NCBI RefSeq assembly: GCF_042242105.1
Contig: NC_092012.1
Coordinates: 14,417,223-14,481,222, forward strand
Source of the DNA: Pempheris klunzingeri
Taxonomy: Eukaryota; Chordata; Actinopteri; Acropomatiformes; Pempheridae
DNA length: 64,000 nt
Direction of reading: 5' to 3'
Shown here piece by piece: positions 14,301 through 29,300 of the stretch. A program made the position numbers and the translations under genes. The notes beneath the pieces are model-generated. The model was not told the origin of the DNA and did not search any database. It worked only from the letters and a program-made list of their open reading frames with translations. The stretch's first letter is position 1; each line of letters begins with the position of its first letter.

Positions 14301-17300
14301 GGAAAATTCCACCCAGTGTGCCTGTCTGCCTGTTTTGGTCCAAGCTGCCTCCTGTCTGGAAAGTTGATTGGAGAATCGCCTGTTTTCAAGGTCATATGAT
14401 ATAACCTCTCCTCTCTCCATCTCTCAGTCTGTCTCTCTCTTTCACAAACAACTCCGTCTGAAATTAAACACTGTATTCCTATCCCATTTACCATCAAAGC
14501 ACTTGTAAAAGAGATTATTTTCCTTTTTGTCTCAGGTTTGCTGCTGAGACATTTGAGGCATTCTCTTGCCCTCTTGCATCTGTATGTGTATGTCTATGTA
14601 AATATCACATGATGTAAAACTAGACAAACTCCAAAATGAAGATTTCTGATTTTTCATTTCAGGTTTTTTTCCCAAACCATGTTATAGGTTTTGAGACTAA
14701 CCCATATTAAGTCTCAAAAGGCTTCACATCATAAAACTAGAGACGTGCACTCAGTAAAGTGCAAATCTCCACCAGGTGATCACTGCTACTCTTAACTTAA
14801 ACCTAACCTCAACTGCAGAGGGCACCACTATGGGAAACACTATCTGGTGGGGGAACAGTCTTCGACACAACAGCTGTTAACACTGGCTCCCTTACAGTCA
14901 AAATGGGGGTGAAGATAACAGAAATAGGAATTTATTCATGTTGAATCATGCGAAACTTTAGTGGATCATAACCTATCAGGTGTGAAAATAATCTGCAAAT
15001 GTTCCAGTTCAAATCGAGACCAAACGTTTCGATGGATGTCAGTTTTTGAGCCACGAAAAAAGGCCAAAGACTTGTTTTAGGCCAGCCGAATGCCTTTTGC
15101 TGTGTGATTTTAAACTAAAGCAGTTGATGATCACTTGCTGCCCTAATGACCAGTTAAAAGGACGGAGAAGTCAGCAGTCAATAATGGCATAAACCAGTCA
15201 ATAAAATACATATTTTTTTTTAAATTGTGAATCAACACAAGCATGAGCGGTCGTTCAACATACTGGCACAAATTTAGGCTGATTGTTCCAGTAGTATGAG
15301 AGATTAGCTGTGGACATACACAAGACCAAATGCATGATCCCTTCCAGGCTTGGAGACGACAATGAATACAGGTCATATTTGCACACTGTCTTTGAAATAT
15401 ACCATGGTATCTTATTTTCATGTTGTATAGCGGTCACAGTCTGTGTCAGCTGTCTGGACTTACTCATGTTGAATTAACAAGTAATCAGATAAAACTGAAA
15501 AAGTCCAACAGAGTGACTACTCTGGTCTGTATTAGCACCACTGAGACAAGAATGAAGGAAACAATTACTCTGGAAAATCAGAAAGGCCTGAAATAAGGTT
15601 TACGAATGACCAGGCGCTGAGCAGAAGGTCTGCTGAAAGTCATTTACTAGCTTACTGCAGCTGTCTGTCCATAGAACATGTGTATGAGCATGCACATGCA
15701 TGGGAACTCACCGTGGAGAACAAGTCAAAACAACCCAGTCTGCTGATGACACAGTACACCTCTGGAAGACGAGGTCCTTTCCCAGTGGGCTGGAACAGAA
15801 AGCAGACTCATTGGACTCACAGAGACTCACTGGGCACTGGTGTTAATAGAACTGATGGAGACACATTCACAGAAAGGGTAGTCCAGCAATATGCACTGCA
15901 TTTTAGTAAAGCTGGGGGACTTACAAGAATCAGATTTTAAAAAATGTCAAAACTGAACCAGCAGCAGCAACAAGATACCCTGGCTTTTAGTCTCAAGTAT
16001 AGGTCAAGCCCCCAATTCACAAGCCCAGTTTGTAACACAAGCTTTCTTTGTAGTCTCCAAGCCCAAGTCGTGATAACATCATTACGGCCACTTTTCAGGC
16101 TTTAGACAGCTCCTCAAAAGAAACAGAAGTGATTATACATCTCTTTTCACAGCTTGAATGATATTCCAGTGACCCTGCAACGTTAGCCGAAGATAAGAGT
16201 GCACATGTCAGAAAGGGTTATTTTTTATCAAGTGTGCCACCAGAAGACCATAATAAGGTTATATGCAGATAAGTTGTTTAAACACTGTAGCTGAAGTCTT
16301 CAAATCTAGGCTGTGATCTGAGGTGAAAGTCTTTTATGTGGATACTTACTTCCTAAACACAGGTGGTTTATCTGCTCCTGCTGATCGTATCTACCTTCCT
16401 CTGTACACTCATAGACCATTATGTGCTTCGGGACGCAGACACTCAAAGCACACAGACACAAATGAACACAAGCACTCAAGAAACGCCAATCCACTTGTCC
16501 ATATTAGGTATACAATTTTCTCCTCTTGTTTCTCCTCCGCTTTTCCAAATGGATGATTAAATCAACTATGTGGAGCTTGATTCAAGTCCTCAGGAATGCT
16601 CAGTTACTGCCAACGGCTGGTCAGACAGCGGGGAGGAAGCAAAGTTACTGGAGGAGAGCAGCTCACCTCTTCCTCTACCGTCATTAAAATCTGCCTCTAT
16701 CAGGATGAATCTCAGATCAACAGAGCACATGGAGTTTAAAACCACTGTTGTCTGGTCAAAGAATTCCCCCAACGTCCGGCTGTTACCCAGCACATACGCA
16801 GTGGTAAAGACACTCCCAGTAAACCTCTGTGAACATACACACTGTAGTACTGTAAACATACTCAGAAATGCCAAACGGCAAACAAAATCACCACCACATT
16901 CACAGAATCCCACACAGTCATGCTCTCTACCCACAAGCTAAATGGGAAGCTGAACTGAAAACTTCAAAGCGCTCTGCAGCCTCATTATGAAGAGGAAATG
17001 CTGCACAATGACAATGTTAGGATTTTTCATGGTCTCTCTTTGTCTTGCCTCTCCTGAGAAACTCTTGTTAAATTCAGTGAGTCAGTCCTAACTGGGGTTT
17101 TATCATGAATTATTATATTTTCATTATGTCTTTATGCACTTAATGAGTGTTTGCAGTTAACAGAATTTAAATAATATGCGACATACTTAGTGCGTATTTA
17201 TTTCTGTTCATTTTATAGGATACATTATGTAATTTCATAAAATTCTAATTTCTAATGATATATTTGATAGTTTGTCCTGCTTGCCATAGGTATTTCCTGG

Positions 17301-20300
17301 GCAAAGGTGAACAAACTAAGGCCGAGAGATAGCTGTATATCAACCTCCTGCTGATCCAGCAGCGACAACAATGGGTGGGTGAATCTTTTTTTCTGCGCGC
17401 CACAGTTTTGCTTTTTTTTGTCTTTTTTTGCTTTACATGTCCTCTTTCCTGCTGCCACCGTGGATGGCCATGCAACACATCAGTGGCCCCACAGGAAAAC
17501 CGTATCACATGTTCATGTAAAAAGGTCTGTGACAACAAAACAGGGCTCAGCAGGGTGTGAACAGGGAGCAGAGGATGAGGGGTTGAACTCACCAGCAGGC
17601 GCCTGCAGTATCCAAACCTTCTGCTGCCGTCCTCTCCAGTCAACATGAAGGAGAAGGTCTCACTGGAGCGAAAAACAAATTTATACACATGAGAATCAGC
17701 ACAACACACGCACACATGTAATAATTCAAGTATATAGACAAAAGATTCTGTCCTGCCAGCTGGCAACAACAGTGGAGGTGTTTGAAAGATAATCATGATA
17801 AGTATCAACATCATAAAAATGATTATATATGATAACATCATTGTAGTTAAAATATGTTGTGTAGACAGTTGTTACTTCTGTTATCCATTGCATTGAAATT
17901 ATAGTCCCTCTAAACCTTCATCTACACATGTTTAGATCTTTTTAACAACCTTTTTTTTTATTGTTACTATTTTTTTGTCCCCCACAAGCCCACAAACTTT
18001 ATGGTACTGAACAGTTATTAATTAAGAGGAGTCTCAGCCATACCTGGTGTACTCAGACACAGGACTCCAGTCTTTTGCATCAGGATAACAGAACTGAGGA
18101 ATGGCTTTGAGTCTCTGTTCTGCCTCCCTCATCTGCTTGGTGGGCCTCTCCAGCTGTGAGAGGAGAGGAGAGGAGAGGAGAGGAGAGGAGAGGAGAGGAG
18201 AGGAGAGGAGAGGAGAGGAGAGGAGAGGAGAGGAGAGGAGCAGTTATCTCACTCTCCTTTAGATAACCGTGTCCTCCTTTTTTAAGGTCCCATTGGATGT
18301 CAACATGACCAATAAATGGCCAGACTAACATTTCTCCCATACAAGGTTAAACCTTTGCCCCCTCCAGTCCTCATTAGCTCTACAACAGAGCTAGTGTTTC
18401 CTCTGGCTGGCAGAGATGTACTTCTCCCAAGGGACACTTAAAATATATCTTTGAATAACTAAAAACACTTCCCTGCCACAGAAATGGATCCTGGTTATTT
18501 TTAACTGTACACAGGCTCCCAAGACTCCCCAGGCTCTAGGTTATAAATCCTAATTGCCTGTACAGTTTTAAATTGTCAACAAACTACACAACCAAGTGTG
18601 AAAATCTCACAGCAATATTTATCTTTATTTAAGTTAAAGCATTAAAAAAGTGGCACGGGTCACTGTCCTACATAATACATCATTATCATCATTTTCATAC
18701 ACACTTCTGCAGTAATCCATGACTAAAAGCTCACAATAATGAAACTCTGGAAACCCTGCAGTACACAATCAACTCTTGTTCTAACATATTATTTCTAGAT
18801 GACACTGGCCCACTTCATGCGTGACATTAACAGTTACATCATCTAGATTGTCTAAATTTTACTTAACTGGATCAGCAGCTCATAATCTCTCCATCATCAC
18901 CTCTAATTGTCCTATAGTTGTTGTTAACTATGTCAAGAAAGTTTTTCACTACTCCTGTCTGTGCTGCTGGCACCTGTGTGAGCTCTATTGTTATCAGCAT
19001 GTATAACCTTAATTCTTTCATTTTTATCATTATCATTAATATGATTTTTTTTCCATTTAACTTCAAATCACCATTTAGCTTTATGGTTGATCTTTTCCCA
19101 AACCGTGCCATACATTTTTAAACTGATAACTGTTTTTTTTCCCACCTTCTGCAGTCATTTGAACCCACTAACACTCAGCAGTAAACTATAACACTTGAAA
19201 TCCTGGTGATGCCCTTTAATGCATTTCAGGAGACAAATTCAGGAATGTCTGTCATGCTTTTACCTTCGGGAACTGGTAGGTGACCTCTGGGGAGTAGGAG
19301 TTTTTGCTGGGTTTCTTTTTTAGAGAGACAACCACAAAATACTCAAAGAGTTCTCTCTCCTGCCACTCAATGAGCTGCAGCTCCAGTGTGCGGTAGCTGG
19401 GGGCCCGTCGAAGAATGGACTGCAGTTTCAACAATCTCTGGGTGTGAGCTGAGGAGGGAAGCGAACATTAACTCGAGTGAATCAGTGTCTAAACAAAATT
19501 CACACTTTGTGGTTCACTTTCACTTAAAGTTTGTGTCCGAAACATAAAGGAAACATCACTGAATCTTGTTAGGATTTATTGCTGGTGTTGAATCTAGACA
19601 TGAGATAAATGTTGTATGATCGACTGACAATTTGTGCATATTGTAAATGTTTTAGGTACAAGTCTGTGGTCTTACACGACTTCAGTGGTTAAATATAACA
19701 AATATATATAAAGCAGCGCTAAGAAAAAGTTTAGAGCTGACAGAGAAGTAGCACCTCTTGCAACCCTTGCAAATGAATGCCATCATCACTCACCTTTAAA
19801 CCTGTCATCAGAGTCACTCTCGCTCTCACTGTTGTCATCTGGAGGTAGACATGAGACAGACAAGAGGGTTTTCTACAGGTCAGGGGGCATTTTCACAAAC
19901 ATGTGTTTATGTCATGAGAGGAATACAGCAAGAACTCTATGTGGGTGGCTGAGACACAAATATTTACTCACTTATCTGGCCACTGGATAAAGGGAATATG
20001 GAAAACCCTTACCTCTCAGAGATGTAGTCTCAACATTGGTCATGGACAGCTTCTTCAGCCTCTTCTTCCCACGTTTAGTGCAGTAAATGGAGTTGATCCT
20101 CTGGACCAGCTGTAAACACAGCAAAGAGGAAATTCTCTGTTGGGGAATCTGAAGTTTTGTTTCTTTTGATCCTAAGTATAGAAAAACGGGGCTGTACCTG
20201 GCCAAAAGTAATACAGTACTGTGCTTTAAGGGTTGCTGAAAAATACAACTGAAAAACGTCAAGGCAGGTTCTTGGGGAAAAGGTACTACAAGAGCTGAAA

Positions 20301-23300
20301 CCCAAGCAGCAATTACATACAGTGAAGGACTGTGTTTTAAAAACGTCTTTCCCAAGTGAGGAATTACAAAGCTGCTCTGGCTCTGACTTGGTCCCTGTAG
20401 AAACCTGAGGTGGTTTGTGAAAGGAAAGACAACACAGCCAGACTTAGTGTAGGTGTTTGTATAAGATCTTGTAGTATGCACCTTGGGGATCCTCCAGTGC
20501 CTGTGTGAGGCCAGGGTATCGCTGGTGCTACTGAGGCTATCATCCAGCAGGCCACAAGGTGAGGATGATACACCGAGCTGAGGGAGAAGCATTTCATCGT
20601 GGCTGTAGCGTTTGGACAACTGTGACAATCGGTGGCTCTTCCTGTCACTCGGACCAGAGAGGCGAAGGGACTGGCTACTGGGTTTGGAGGGCAACTAGTC
20701 AGAGAGAGGAGAAATGGAAGGTTTGGTACATTTCAATTGCAAAGTTTTGACAAATAGTTCATCTAATTCATTCATTCAGGATATTTTCCTTTAAAGCTGT
20801 TGATGAGCAGAATCAACAGCGACCTCAGCTGCCACAAATGGTAATTACAGGATGTTAGCAACGAAGGGCGTCGCACAATTTTAACAAGAGCATAAATATT
20901 TGAAAGAGAACAGACTTCCATACAAGATCAGACTGCAGAGTAAAAGAAAACTGAAAACATCTGCATCCGCTGCATTTCGATCCATAGACCCATAGTTGGT
21001 GGTGTGTGGCTTAGTGCCATAAAGGGTTATGCACTTTTTGCAGGAAACAGTACCCGCTCAACCCGAGTTACACACTGCAAGAACAGGCACATAGGGCACG
21101 GAGTGGGAATGAAAGAGGGGACATTCTCCCTCATATGAGTCAGTGTACCATCATGACTGAATGATTTTGAAGCTATTAAAATAGTTGCATAATGTTGTGT
21201 TTAAGTTCTAAATCTTAAGGTTTTCATGAAAAAATTTAAGTAAAAACCTCTTTTGATATAGTAGTTTTCATTGTTAGTGGTGGGGTCAGCCATTCCTGCA
21301 GTGAAGTCAAATTGCCTACCTTATTCTCTACGCATGAAGGATTTACAGGGAATGGTGCACGTGTGTAATCCCGTGCAACTGTTTCTAATGCAAAATCATT
21401 GCTATTAGACTCACTGTTTACTGTCTTGCGCCCGATCAAAGCTGTATCAAGTTAATGCCAAACCAAAACAAACACTGACAGCATTCAAATTTTTCAACGA
21501 GGGGAAACTTTTATTGTGAAGTTGTCACAGGAAATTCACTGTATGTTTCTCTGAGTTTAGCACTGACAACATATTCTCTGTATTTCTGTATTTTGGACAG
21601 CTGAAGAGTCTTAAATATCATATGGAGTAATGGAACGAGAAGGAACCGCCAGAGTGAGCGGCTAAATGAAGACCTGCAGGCAACAGACTGCACACCTTCA
21701 ACTACTCAGCAATGTAACAGACTGTATTAATAATTCTTGTTGAGTGGAAAAGTATTCCCATCATGTGCACCATGAAATCAGATTAAAGTTGCTTGTGGCA
21801 TGATGGAAAAAAGCCAATTATTGACTGACTTCTTCATTAAAGCAACATGAATTTGTTTGGCTACACTGCAAACAGATACAGCTTAAGTTGCATTCCCGGC
21901 AAAATAAAAAATTAAATAAATGCTAAAGAGGTCTTTTCCCACTGCACTTAGCCTGGGGCTAACATCTCCCCTAGCCTCAGGCTGAGGAAGTCTTTCACAC
22001 TGGTACAATACTGGCACATTACAAAGTGGGTTAACCTCAACTTTAGATTAGGGCTTGCTGGCCCTGGTATAGAACAGGATTAGCCTTGAGTTTGTGAGGT
22101 TATCCCCTGAAAATCGATTAAACACTGGCACACTAAAAGGTGCCAGTGTGTGAAATTGTGCTAAAATAACCAAAGACATTCACGTTCTTGCTGGTGACAC
22201 CAAACGTCTTTCCAGAATGTAAACATTAAGTCATGTCCCCACAGACATGTAGCCTGTAGGAGTGCAGTGAGAAGCGTTTAGGCTTGGGCTTTAGCGCAGG
22301 GCTAACAATATGCAGTGTGAGAGGCCCTAACAAGTATTTTCTGGTGTATTAAACCGCACTTGTTGTTGAAACCAGTAACCATTGTTGTCTTCCCTGTCTA
22401 TAGGGAGAAAAGCGCTGCTGTGCTGAAGTGATGGGGCCAACTCTGCCGAGCCTCTCTGTGGAGAATCTCCAGGTCTAAACATATCAACCAGTTTCCTGTA
22501 GTGCTACAAATGAGGTGTGAGATTCTTTAAAAGATCTTGTCCAGGATTCAGCACTAACACCTAGTGAGAGGATTCACGTTACCGTGGGAAAACATATGTG
22601 TTATGTTTACTAAAGGAAAACACATCAGCGCTGTTGATCCCAACAGGCTTATGACTTACCTGAGGTGGAGAGTTCAGCTTCCTGTCCATGGTGGTCCAAG
22701 ACTTCCGACCCAAACTCTTCCGCTTCAGGTCAACATCCTCATATGGGTTCTCCTTCTCTGTGGGGGTGAAGTAAGAACTCAGTGTAGCTCAAATATAATG
22801 TCAGCAGTGAAGCCGACAACTGCCCGTGAACAGAGGATGTTTTCGACAGAAGACAGACGGCGAGGCTGTGGGGTCATAAAGGGTGAACGGGGGCCAGTAA
22901 AGGGTGTCAGGGGCACAAGTGGGCCTCTCTATGGTTAGTCTGAAAAGGGGCGAGTCATGAAAGGTAAGTCAAAGGTCACTCCTGGCTCAAGTGAACTCCC
23001 TCTTCTCCAAACAGAGTCTGTTGGCAGTGGACCCCAGTGGGTCCAGCTGAAACTTCTGGACACAACAATGCTGGTGAGTCACTGTTCAGGTATGCCAAGT
23101 GTCTGCTGTGAGAGATGAGGAGGAGGGTCATCTTCTTAGACTGTGATTCTGGCAATAACTTTGTTCAACTGCTGTGAAGAGGTATATTTCAATGTACTGA
23201 TATATGATTATAATAACCTTTGCAATACATATTTTTCTTTCTTGTCAAATCTCAGTTCAACTAGGGCATGAGCAATAAAGTTTAAAAGGAACAGTTCATA

Positions 23301-26300
23301 CTCAGATTAAGGTCTCAATTATCAGTGGATTTAGAGACTTAAACATTAAAAATGCAACTGTGCCTCAGCAAAGTACAATAGCCAGAGATTTTGCTACTGC
23401 TCTGGAGATATCCTTCAGTCAATATATGATAACAAAAAGGAAGGAAAAGTAAAAGGAACATTACAGAGCATTGCACAGCACTCACTGATGTCACCTGGCA
23501 GAGGGCCAACTTCAATAAAGAGAAAACTTGTGTAACACCACAGTCCATGTCTATTCAGACATGTGCTCTGAGAATAGCTTTTTGGCAGGGTCTGAAAAAG
23601 GTTGTGAGAAAGTGAATAAACCACAGTGAAGAATAAAAACAGAGCCAGATGGCGTCGAAATGCATGAGGGGAACTTTTAAAAGAAAGAAAAGCAGTCTTA
23701 TCTGTCAGTAGAAAGGGAAAGAACAAAAATCTATTCGGTAGTGTTCCTTCTTCCTGAGTGCATTGGTGGAAAACCCGATGAACTCAGGATCTCAAACAAT
23801 GAGAGCGTGTTTTAAAAACATCTAAGATTAACCTACAGGTAGGGCTTTGTTCATTTATCTATTCTTAGGTTAATTATTGAACCTGTGTGAGGCAAATACA
23901 CACACACCCATAGGCATATTTACAGACTATGTGAGCTGCCTGAGATCTTTGGAGCGTTATGTTGTGTCACACAGTAAATTAGCCTGCTGGAGTGATTTTC
24001 TGTGCATCATTAAAGCTGAGGAGCAGAATAAGAGGGCTTAGTCTGACCCCACGTCGTGCTGCAACTCCATTAAACTGAAGCAATACTGTAATGAGAGCCT
24101 GCTGGGAAAATGATATGTCTGTATAGCTGCTTATGTACTGGAGGGTACTAATCTACTCCTCTGATTACAAACATCCAGATCTCTCTCTAACACACCCCCA
24201 GAAACACAGTATTATGCAGGGAGGGGACACACCTCGTCTGCACACTATGATTGTACATTTCTGTGTACACAATGGACTTTCTGGGCAGGGTGAGGCACAG
24301 AGCAAACTATACCAACAGTGTCAGCATCAGATTACCCGCTCACCCATTCAGCTGTAAACATAAATGTGCACGGGATGAAAAAATAAGTTACACTTGGCAG
24401 CACCACAAGCCATAAAGTGTGTCTATTATCAACATAGTCTGCTTGTGACCACAATGGAGAAATTATACAGGGGAGGAAACATTGTTTTTGGCACATTTTA
24501 TACCAAAGAATAAAATCAACAATCCAACTGAAACTGAGAAACTGTCAAAGTGTGACTTTGTTAAAATATGAATTACTCATTACATTTACCAGACAGTCGC
24601 CAAGATTTACTCACAAGAGTAAAGGCAGACAACACTTCAGCAGACTATGTCAGTGAAGGTACCACAAAGATGAGTGTTTGAACCAGGACTCCATGATGCA
24701 GACAGCTGAATCATTGCATCGCTTATGCACAGGGTGTGATTCATCTGCCTGTAAAACAATCCCTCAATGACACGTCATTTGTCGACTACACTAGTCTGAA
24801 GCACTTAAAACAGCCCCCTAATATCACAATCTATCAATCAATAGTGGCAACACTGCAGGTTACAGATGACTTGAACTGTTACGGTAAAATTCTGGTGTCA
24901 AAGGTGCCAAAAACAAAAATGGTGCGAGTGAATGTCATACCAAGACAGCTAAGAAAGCCGAGATGTCTTTGTGGAGTTCAGGAAATGTGTGGGGACTTCT
25001 GGTTCTCTACATGAAATGCTTGTTAAAATAGGGGCTCAGAGGGACCAAAACATGGCTCATTTACTGCTGTGGCTGCTGCTCACATGAACCATCTGACCTG
25101 CAATCTACCACATAGCAGTGCTGAAAACCACTGCTCTCCTCCATTCAGTTTGAAATAACTTGAGCGGTTTCAAAGTTACCCAAAGACAACGTCTTTGTCA
25201 GGAGCAAACAGAGGCGAAAGCGCGTCTCCAAACTGCAAACTCTACAGTCACGGTGCTGGAGGAACAATGGGGGCTTTGTTTGGATTCACATGAAAATCAG
25301 TCATGCCTTGACGCTTTCTCTCTGAGGCTGCTGCATATCCTCAGCTTCAAAAAAAAAAAAAAAAAAATGCTGATGAGCACGACACTGATCACTGATTCGA
25401 AAACAACATGGCTACTTGAAGAAATACCATGAGGTAATGTAATACTTGCATCAGGCCTTATTTGGTCATCACTGAGCATTTATCAGGAAAGAAATTTCAG
25501 ACTGTGAAAACTTTTTATTGCATCTGAAATCCAAGCTTCATCATGAGACTATACTCACACTGACACACATTTCCACCACATTAAGTATGCACCGGGGGAA
25601 CTGGCAATTGGACTGGGCAGAAGGCCTGGGGTCATTTGCTAGTGGAAAGGAATTTGGCTCTTCAACATGTCCAGCATTTCATACGCACATTATCTCTGAG
25701 AACACTGGAGTCGATCGTGTTTACAGTGAGCTACACAATGTGTTGCTAAAAGGGTTGCAATGTGAGAGGATGATGCTGGACAATCAAAATGTAACAAAAA
25801 ATACAGATATTCGCTCTTTGCTTGATCTTGGGGCTGCACAGTTTTGATTATTACTGATTGCAATATCTTTGTGGACAAAAGCGTCTTCTATGCTTTCTCT
25901 ATGAATATGAGAGCTGGATAGTAGTGTGAAATATATAGACAACTAGACAATCTTAAACATAAAATACAACCTATACAACCACATGTTATCCATGAATCCC
26001 GCTCAGACTTTCTCTGTTCCCCACACCTCTACATGAGACAGATGCAAGAGGAGGAGCAACCCTCACACTCTTATTGCATTACGTCATGCTGCAAGGGCCT
26101 ATCACTTTCACTAAAACATCTGACTAATGTCTTCTAAGGCCACTGCTACTTTCACAATAACTGTACCATGTATGAATTTACTCTTCACGGAAGGCTCTGA
26201 ACATGAACACAAAGTAACACAGATTTGATTTTTATGAAGTTAATATCTTCTGATACAATGCTTTGATTTACTATGGTTGTAAAGTACTTTCAGTTCATAG

Positions 26301-29300
26301 TAAATGTGTCATTACGTGTCCAAAAAGATGCAAGTACATAATCATAAATACTAAATCTGTGCCAAAAAAGCAGGCTGCAATCCCTCACAGTGCTGCAGAG
26401 TTTGCAAAGCAGCTGTCAGACACGTAATGAGCGATTCCTAACGCACTTTTACGATCTCATTTATAATCAATGCCTAAGATCACATGACTTGTTAAGTATG
26501 AGACTAAAAGAATGTTTCATTATTGAATTATCTGTCTATTATTTTCTTGATTAATCAATTAATTGTTTGGTCTGTGAAATATCAGAAAATAGTGAAAAAT
26601 GTCTGACTACAATTTCCCAAAGCCAAAGCTGACATGTGCAAATGTCTTGTTTTGTCCACAAAACACAAGAATATTCAGTTAACTATCATATAAGAATACC
26701 AGCAAATCTTTACTTGAAATAGAGACTTATATGATTAATCAATAATTAGAACTTGGCAATTAACTCAATTAACTTTCAAAGCCAGTGAACCAGAGTGCTT
26801 ACCTACTATGTCTTCATAGGCATTCTCCTCTAAAGTGCTTTTTGAATTGGGCCGACTGCGCGCGCCTGTGGTCAGTGTGCCATTCTCTGTAGGTGAGGAC
26901 GGATATGAAGATGGCAAGCTCGTGGCATCCTCCGACTCGCAAGACTCCCTGGAAAGAAATGAAGAAAGTCAAAACAGAACCAAGTTGGGGAAAAATGTTG
27001 CATACACAAAATTACAAGGAGGACGAGCCAGTAAGAGTCAGTGTCTACCTCAAAGGAGAGATACAGATACGTTAAGAGTAAACAGAAAAAATCCAGCTGG
27101 CATTGAAAATAGTTTCATAGTTACGGTTTCACTTCTTCTTCACTTGCCAATAAGGAGCAGAGAAAGGCTAAACAGGTGGTTAGGACACTTCTGGTGGTTA
27201 TAAACACAAGTAAAAAGCATTGGCATATCCTTTAAAAAACATTAAACCAGAAGCCACTAATTATAAAACACAGAAAGAACAGAAACACCATGATCAACAT
27301 GTGCTCCGATCATAAGGAAATTCCTGATAAGTCACAAGTAAACATGCAGATATCTTACTATTCCTGAGTGTATATAAGACAAACATCACATGTCAAGGCA
27401 CTGCAGAGGAACTCTGCTACATTAGTGCAGGGATCTACAGTACGGTCATGTCGCACCATCGACAGCTTGTGGCTTTTAAGCTTGGTCTGAAATTGCAGGA
27501 GCCACAGGAATGTTAAACACAGAGTCCAAGGGATGAACGTTTAAGGATTTCATCCACATTTTACATAGGGCCAATCTGGAGAGGCCCCACCCTCACACAA
27601 AGAAACTGAGGACGACATCTGATCCTGAGAGCTATAAGTTAAGAACAAAAACAAGAGCAGACTACAGTGTCCACTGGTATTTCACTGGTTTCTAGATGAT
27701 ATTTATTGCTGCTAGTTTAAAGAGAGTATCTTCACTCACAGGCAGAATATGAGTGAACTATTTCATGAGTAAGAAAATATCATGGATTTGCTGGGAGTGA
27801 TTTAAATTGGCAAAACTTTTCATGGACCAAGATGAATTGAAATGACTTCAATAAATCAGTTCTTTTTGGTATGAGCTGGTTTTATGATACCCAGTAGACA
27901 TTTGTCATTTCTCATGATAAACCTATGATGGCATTATCAGATTTCATTGAACTAGGACAGTTTGGGTGACAAGAACTTCATGTTCTTTAATTTCATTTAA
28001 AACTATTATTTTTCAAAGGTATTTTGCTATAAATACTGATTTCCCCAAAACTCTTCAGGATAAGCGGTATAGATAAAGTATGGATTCGACTCTGACCTCC
28101 ACTTCAAATCCTAGTAAAAAACAAACTTAGGAGAACCAGAGTCACTTATTAAACTACCACAACAACAATCACTTAATCTGTGAAAACACACAAATGCCGT
28201 GTTGAGCTGACTTCCGATAGCACTGTGTATTTTCATGTCAGTTAAAGGAGACACATAAACACACTGATATCCTCACCTGTCCTGGAGTCTTATTGGGGTG
28301 CTCCCATCGGACTTCAGCGTGCGTGTCATGCTGGGTGCAGGGGTCGAGGGAAGGGGCGGAGGAGACTCAGAGGCGCCGTTTGGAGGTAGTCCATTGGCTG
28401 GCAACGCGCCCCTCTGGTCCCGTTTGGCATCGTACTCAAAAGTGCGTTTGGGCTTAGGTAAGGGGTTGACTGGTGCGCCGACAGAGGTCTGTTGACTGGG
28501 TGGTTCTGGGCTCTCAGACCTTGTTGAGCTCACACTAAACCTTTGTCTGAGTTTACTGAGCTTATCAGACACCAAAACAGGATCTGGTTCTGTGGCAACT
28601 GAACAAATGCTGCTGCGCTTACTGGCACATGTGCTGTCCAGGTCGTCACCAATCACAAAAGTCTTTTGTCTTGTCTTGTCTGGAGCGTAGCAATTATTCA
28701 GATAACGTGGAGGGGAAGGGTTGGGGTTCTCCTTCAGGGCTTGCTCTATCTTTTGTATCCTGTTGAGGACGGCCGACGTCTCCTTCCGTGCCGACAGGGA
28801 ACGTACAAAAGTTCCTGAAGACTCTGATTTGCCTATCCTTTTCTGGAAGCGACCTACGCCGTCTTTGTCTGTAAGTCCTTCGTCCTCTGTCTCTGTGTAG
28901 GAGCATTCAGAGAAAGCTGTGCTCATCCTGCGAACCCCTTTAAAGTCAAAAGTTTTCTCACTGCAGGGAGAGGAGAGCAGGCTGGGGCAGCCCTCACTGC
29001 CCCCAACACGCTCCCCTCCTCTTTTATCCAGACACAAGCTCATCCTAGGCAGAGCCACCCTTCTGCACTCCCATTCTGAGATCTTTTTGCGGATTGTGGC
29101 GGGGGGAACACCTGCGACTGAGCGGGTGAGAGAGAGGGTGCGCTTGTGGCTTTGTTTAGAGGAAGGCCCCAGTGAGAGTGTGCTCCAGCTCAGGGGTCTA
29201 CCATTAAGTCCATCTCCCCGAGTCAAATCCCCTTGTTTCTCCTTCTGCTCCTGGAAACCCGAACTTTCCTGACAGGACTTGGCTTGAGCCGGGGGCTTAT

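Larger units (their letters stand above)
22758..26802. other. dennd2b intron between exons 3 and 4
   Basis: About 4 kb without recognised exons. It holds the A19 run and a teleost repeat copy at 26523-26776. Frames in it, such as 22564-22938 and 25160-25432, overlap exon boundaries or low-complexity sequence and show no family resemblance. Confidence 0.6.

Noticed and set aside
17245..17841. Minus-strand 198-codon frame
   Set aside because: It is dennd2b exon 10 (17593-17662) read through into both introns; outside the exon the translation is low-complexity and unrelated to the family.
18161..18240. Low-complexity SSPLL repeat protein
   Set aside because: It is a translated microsatellite inside a dennd2b intron.
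19972..20694. Minus-strand 240-codon frame
   Set aside because: It merges dennd2b exons 5 and 6 with the intron between them, which happens to lack stops; clear donor and acceptor sites at 20480-20481 and 20110-20112 separate them.
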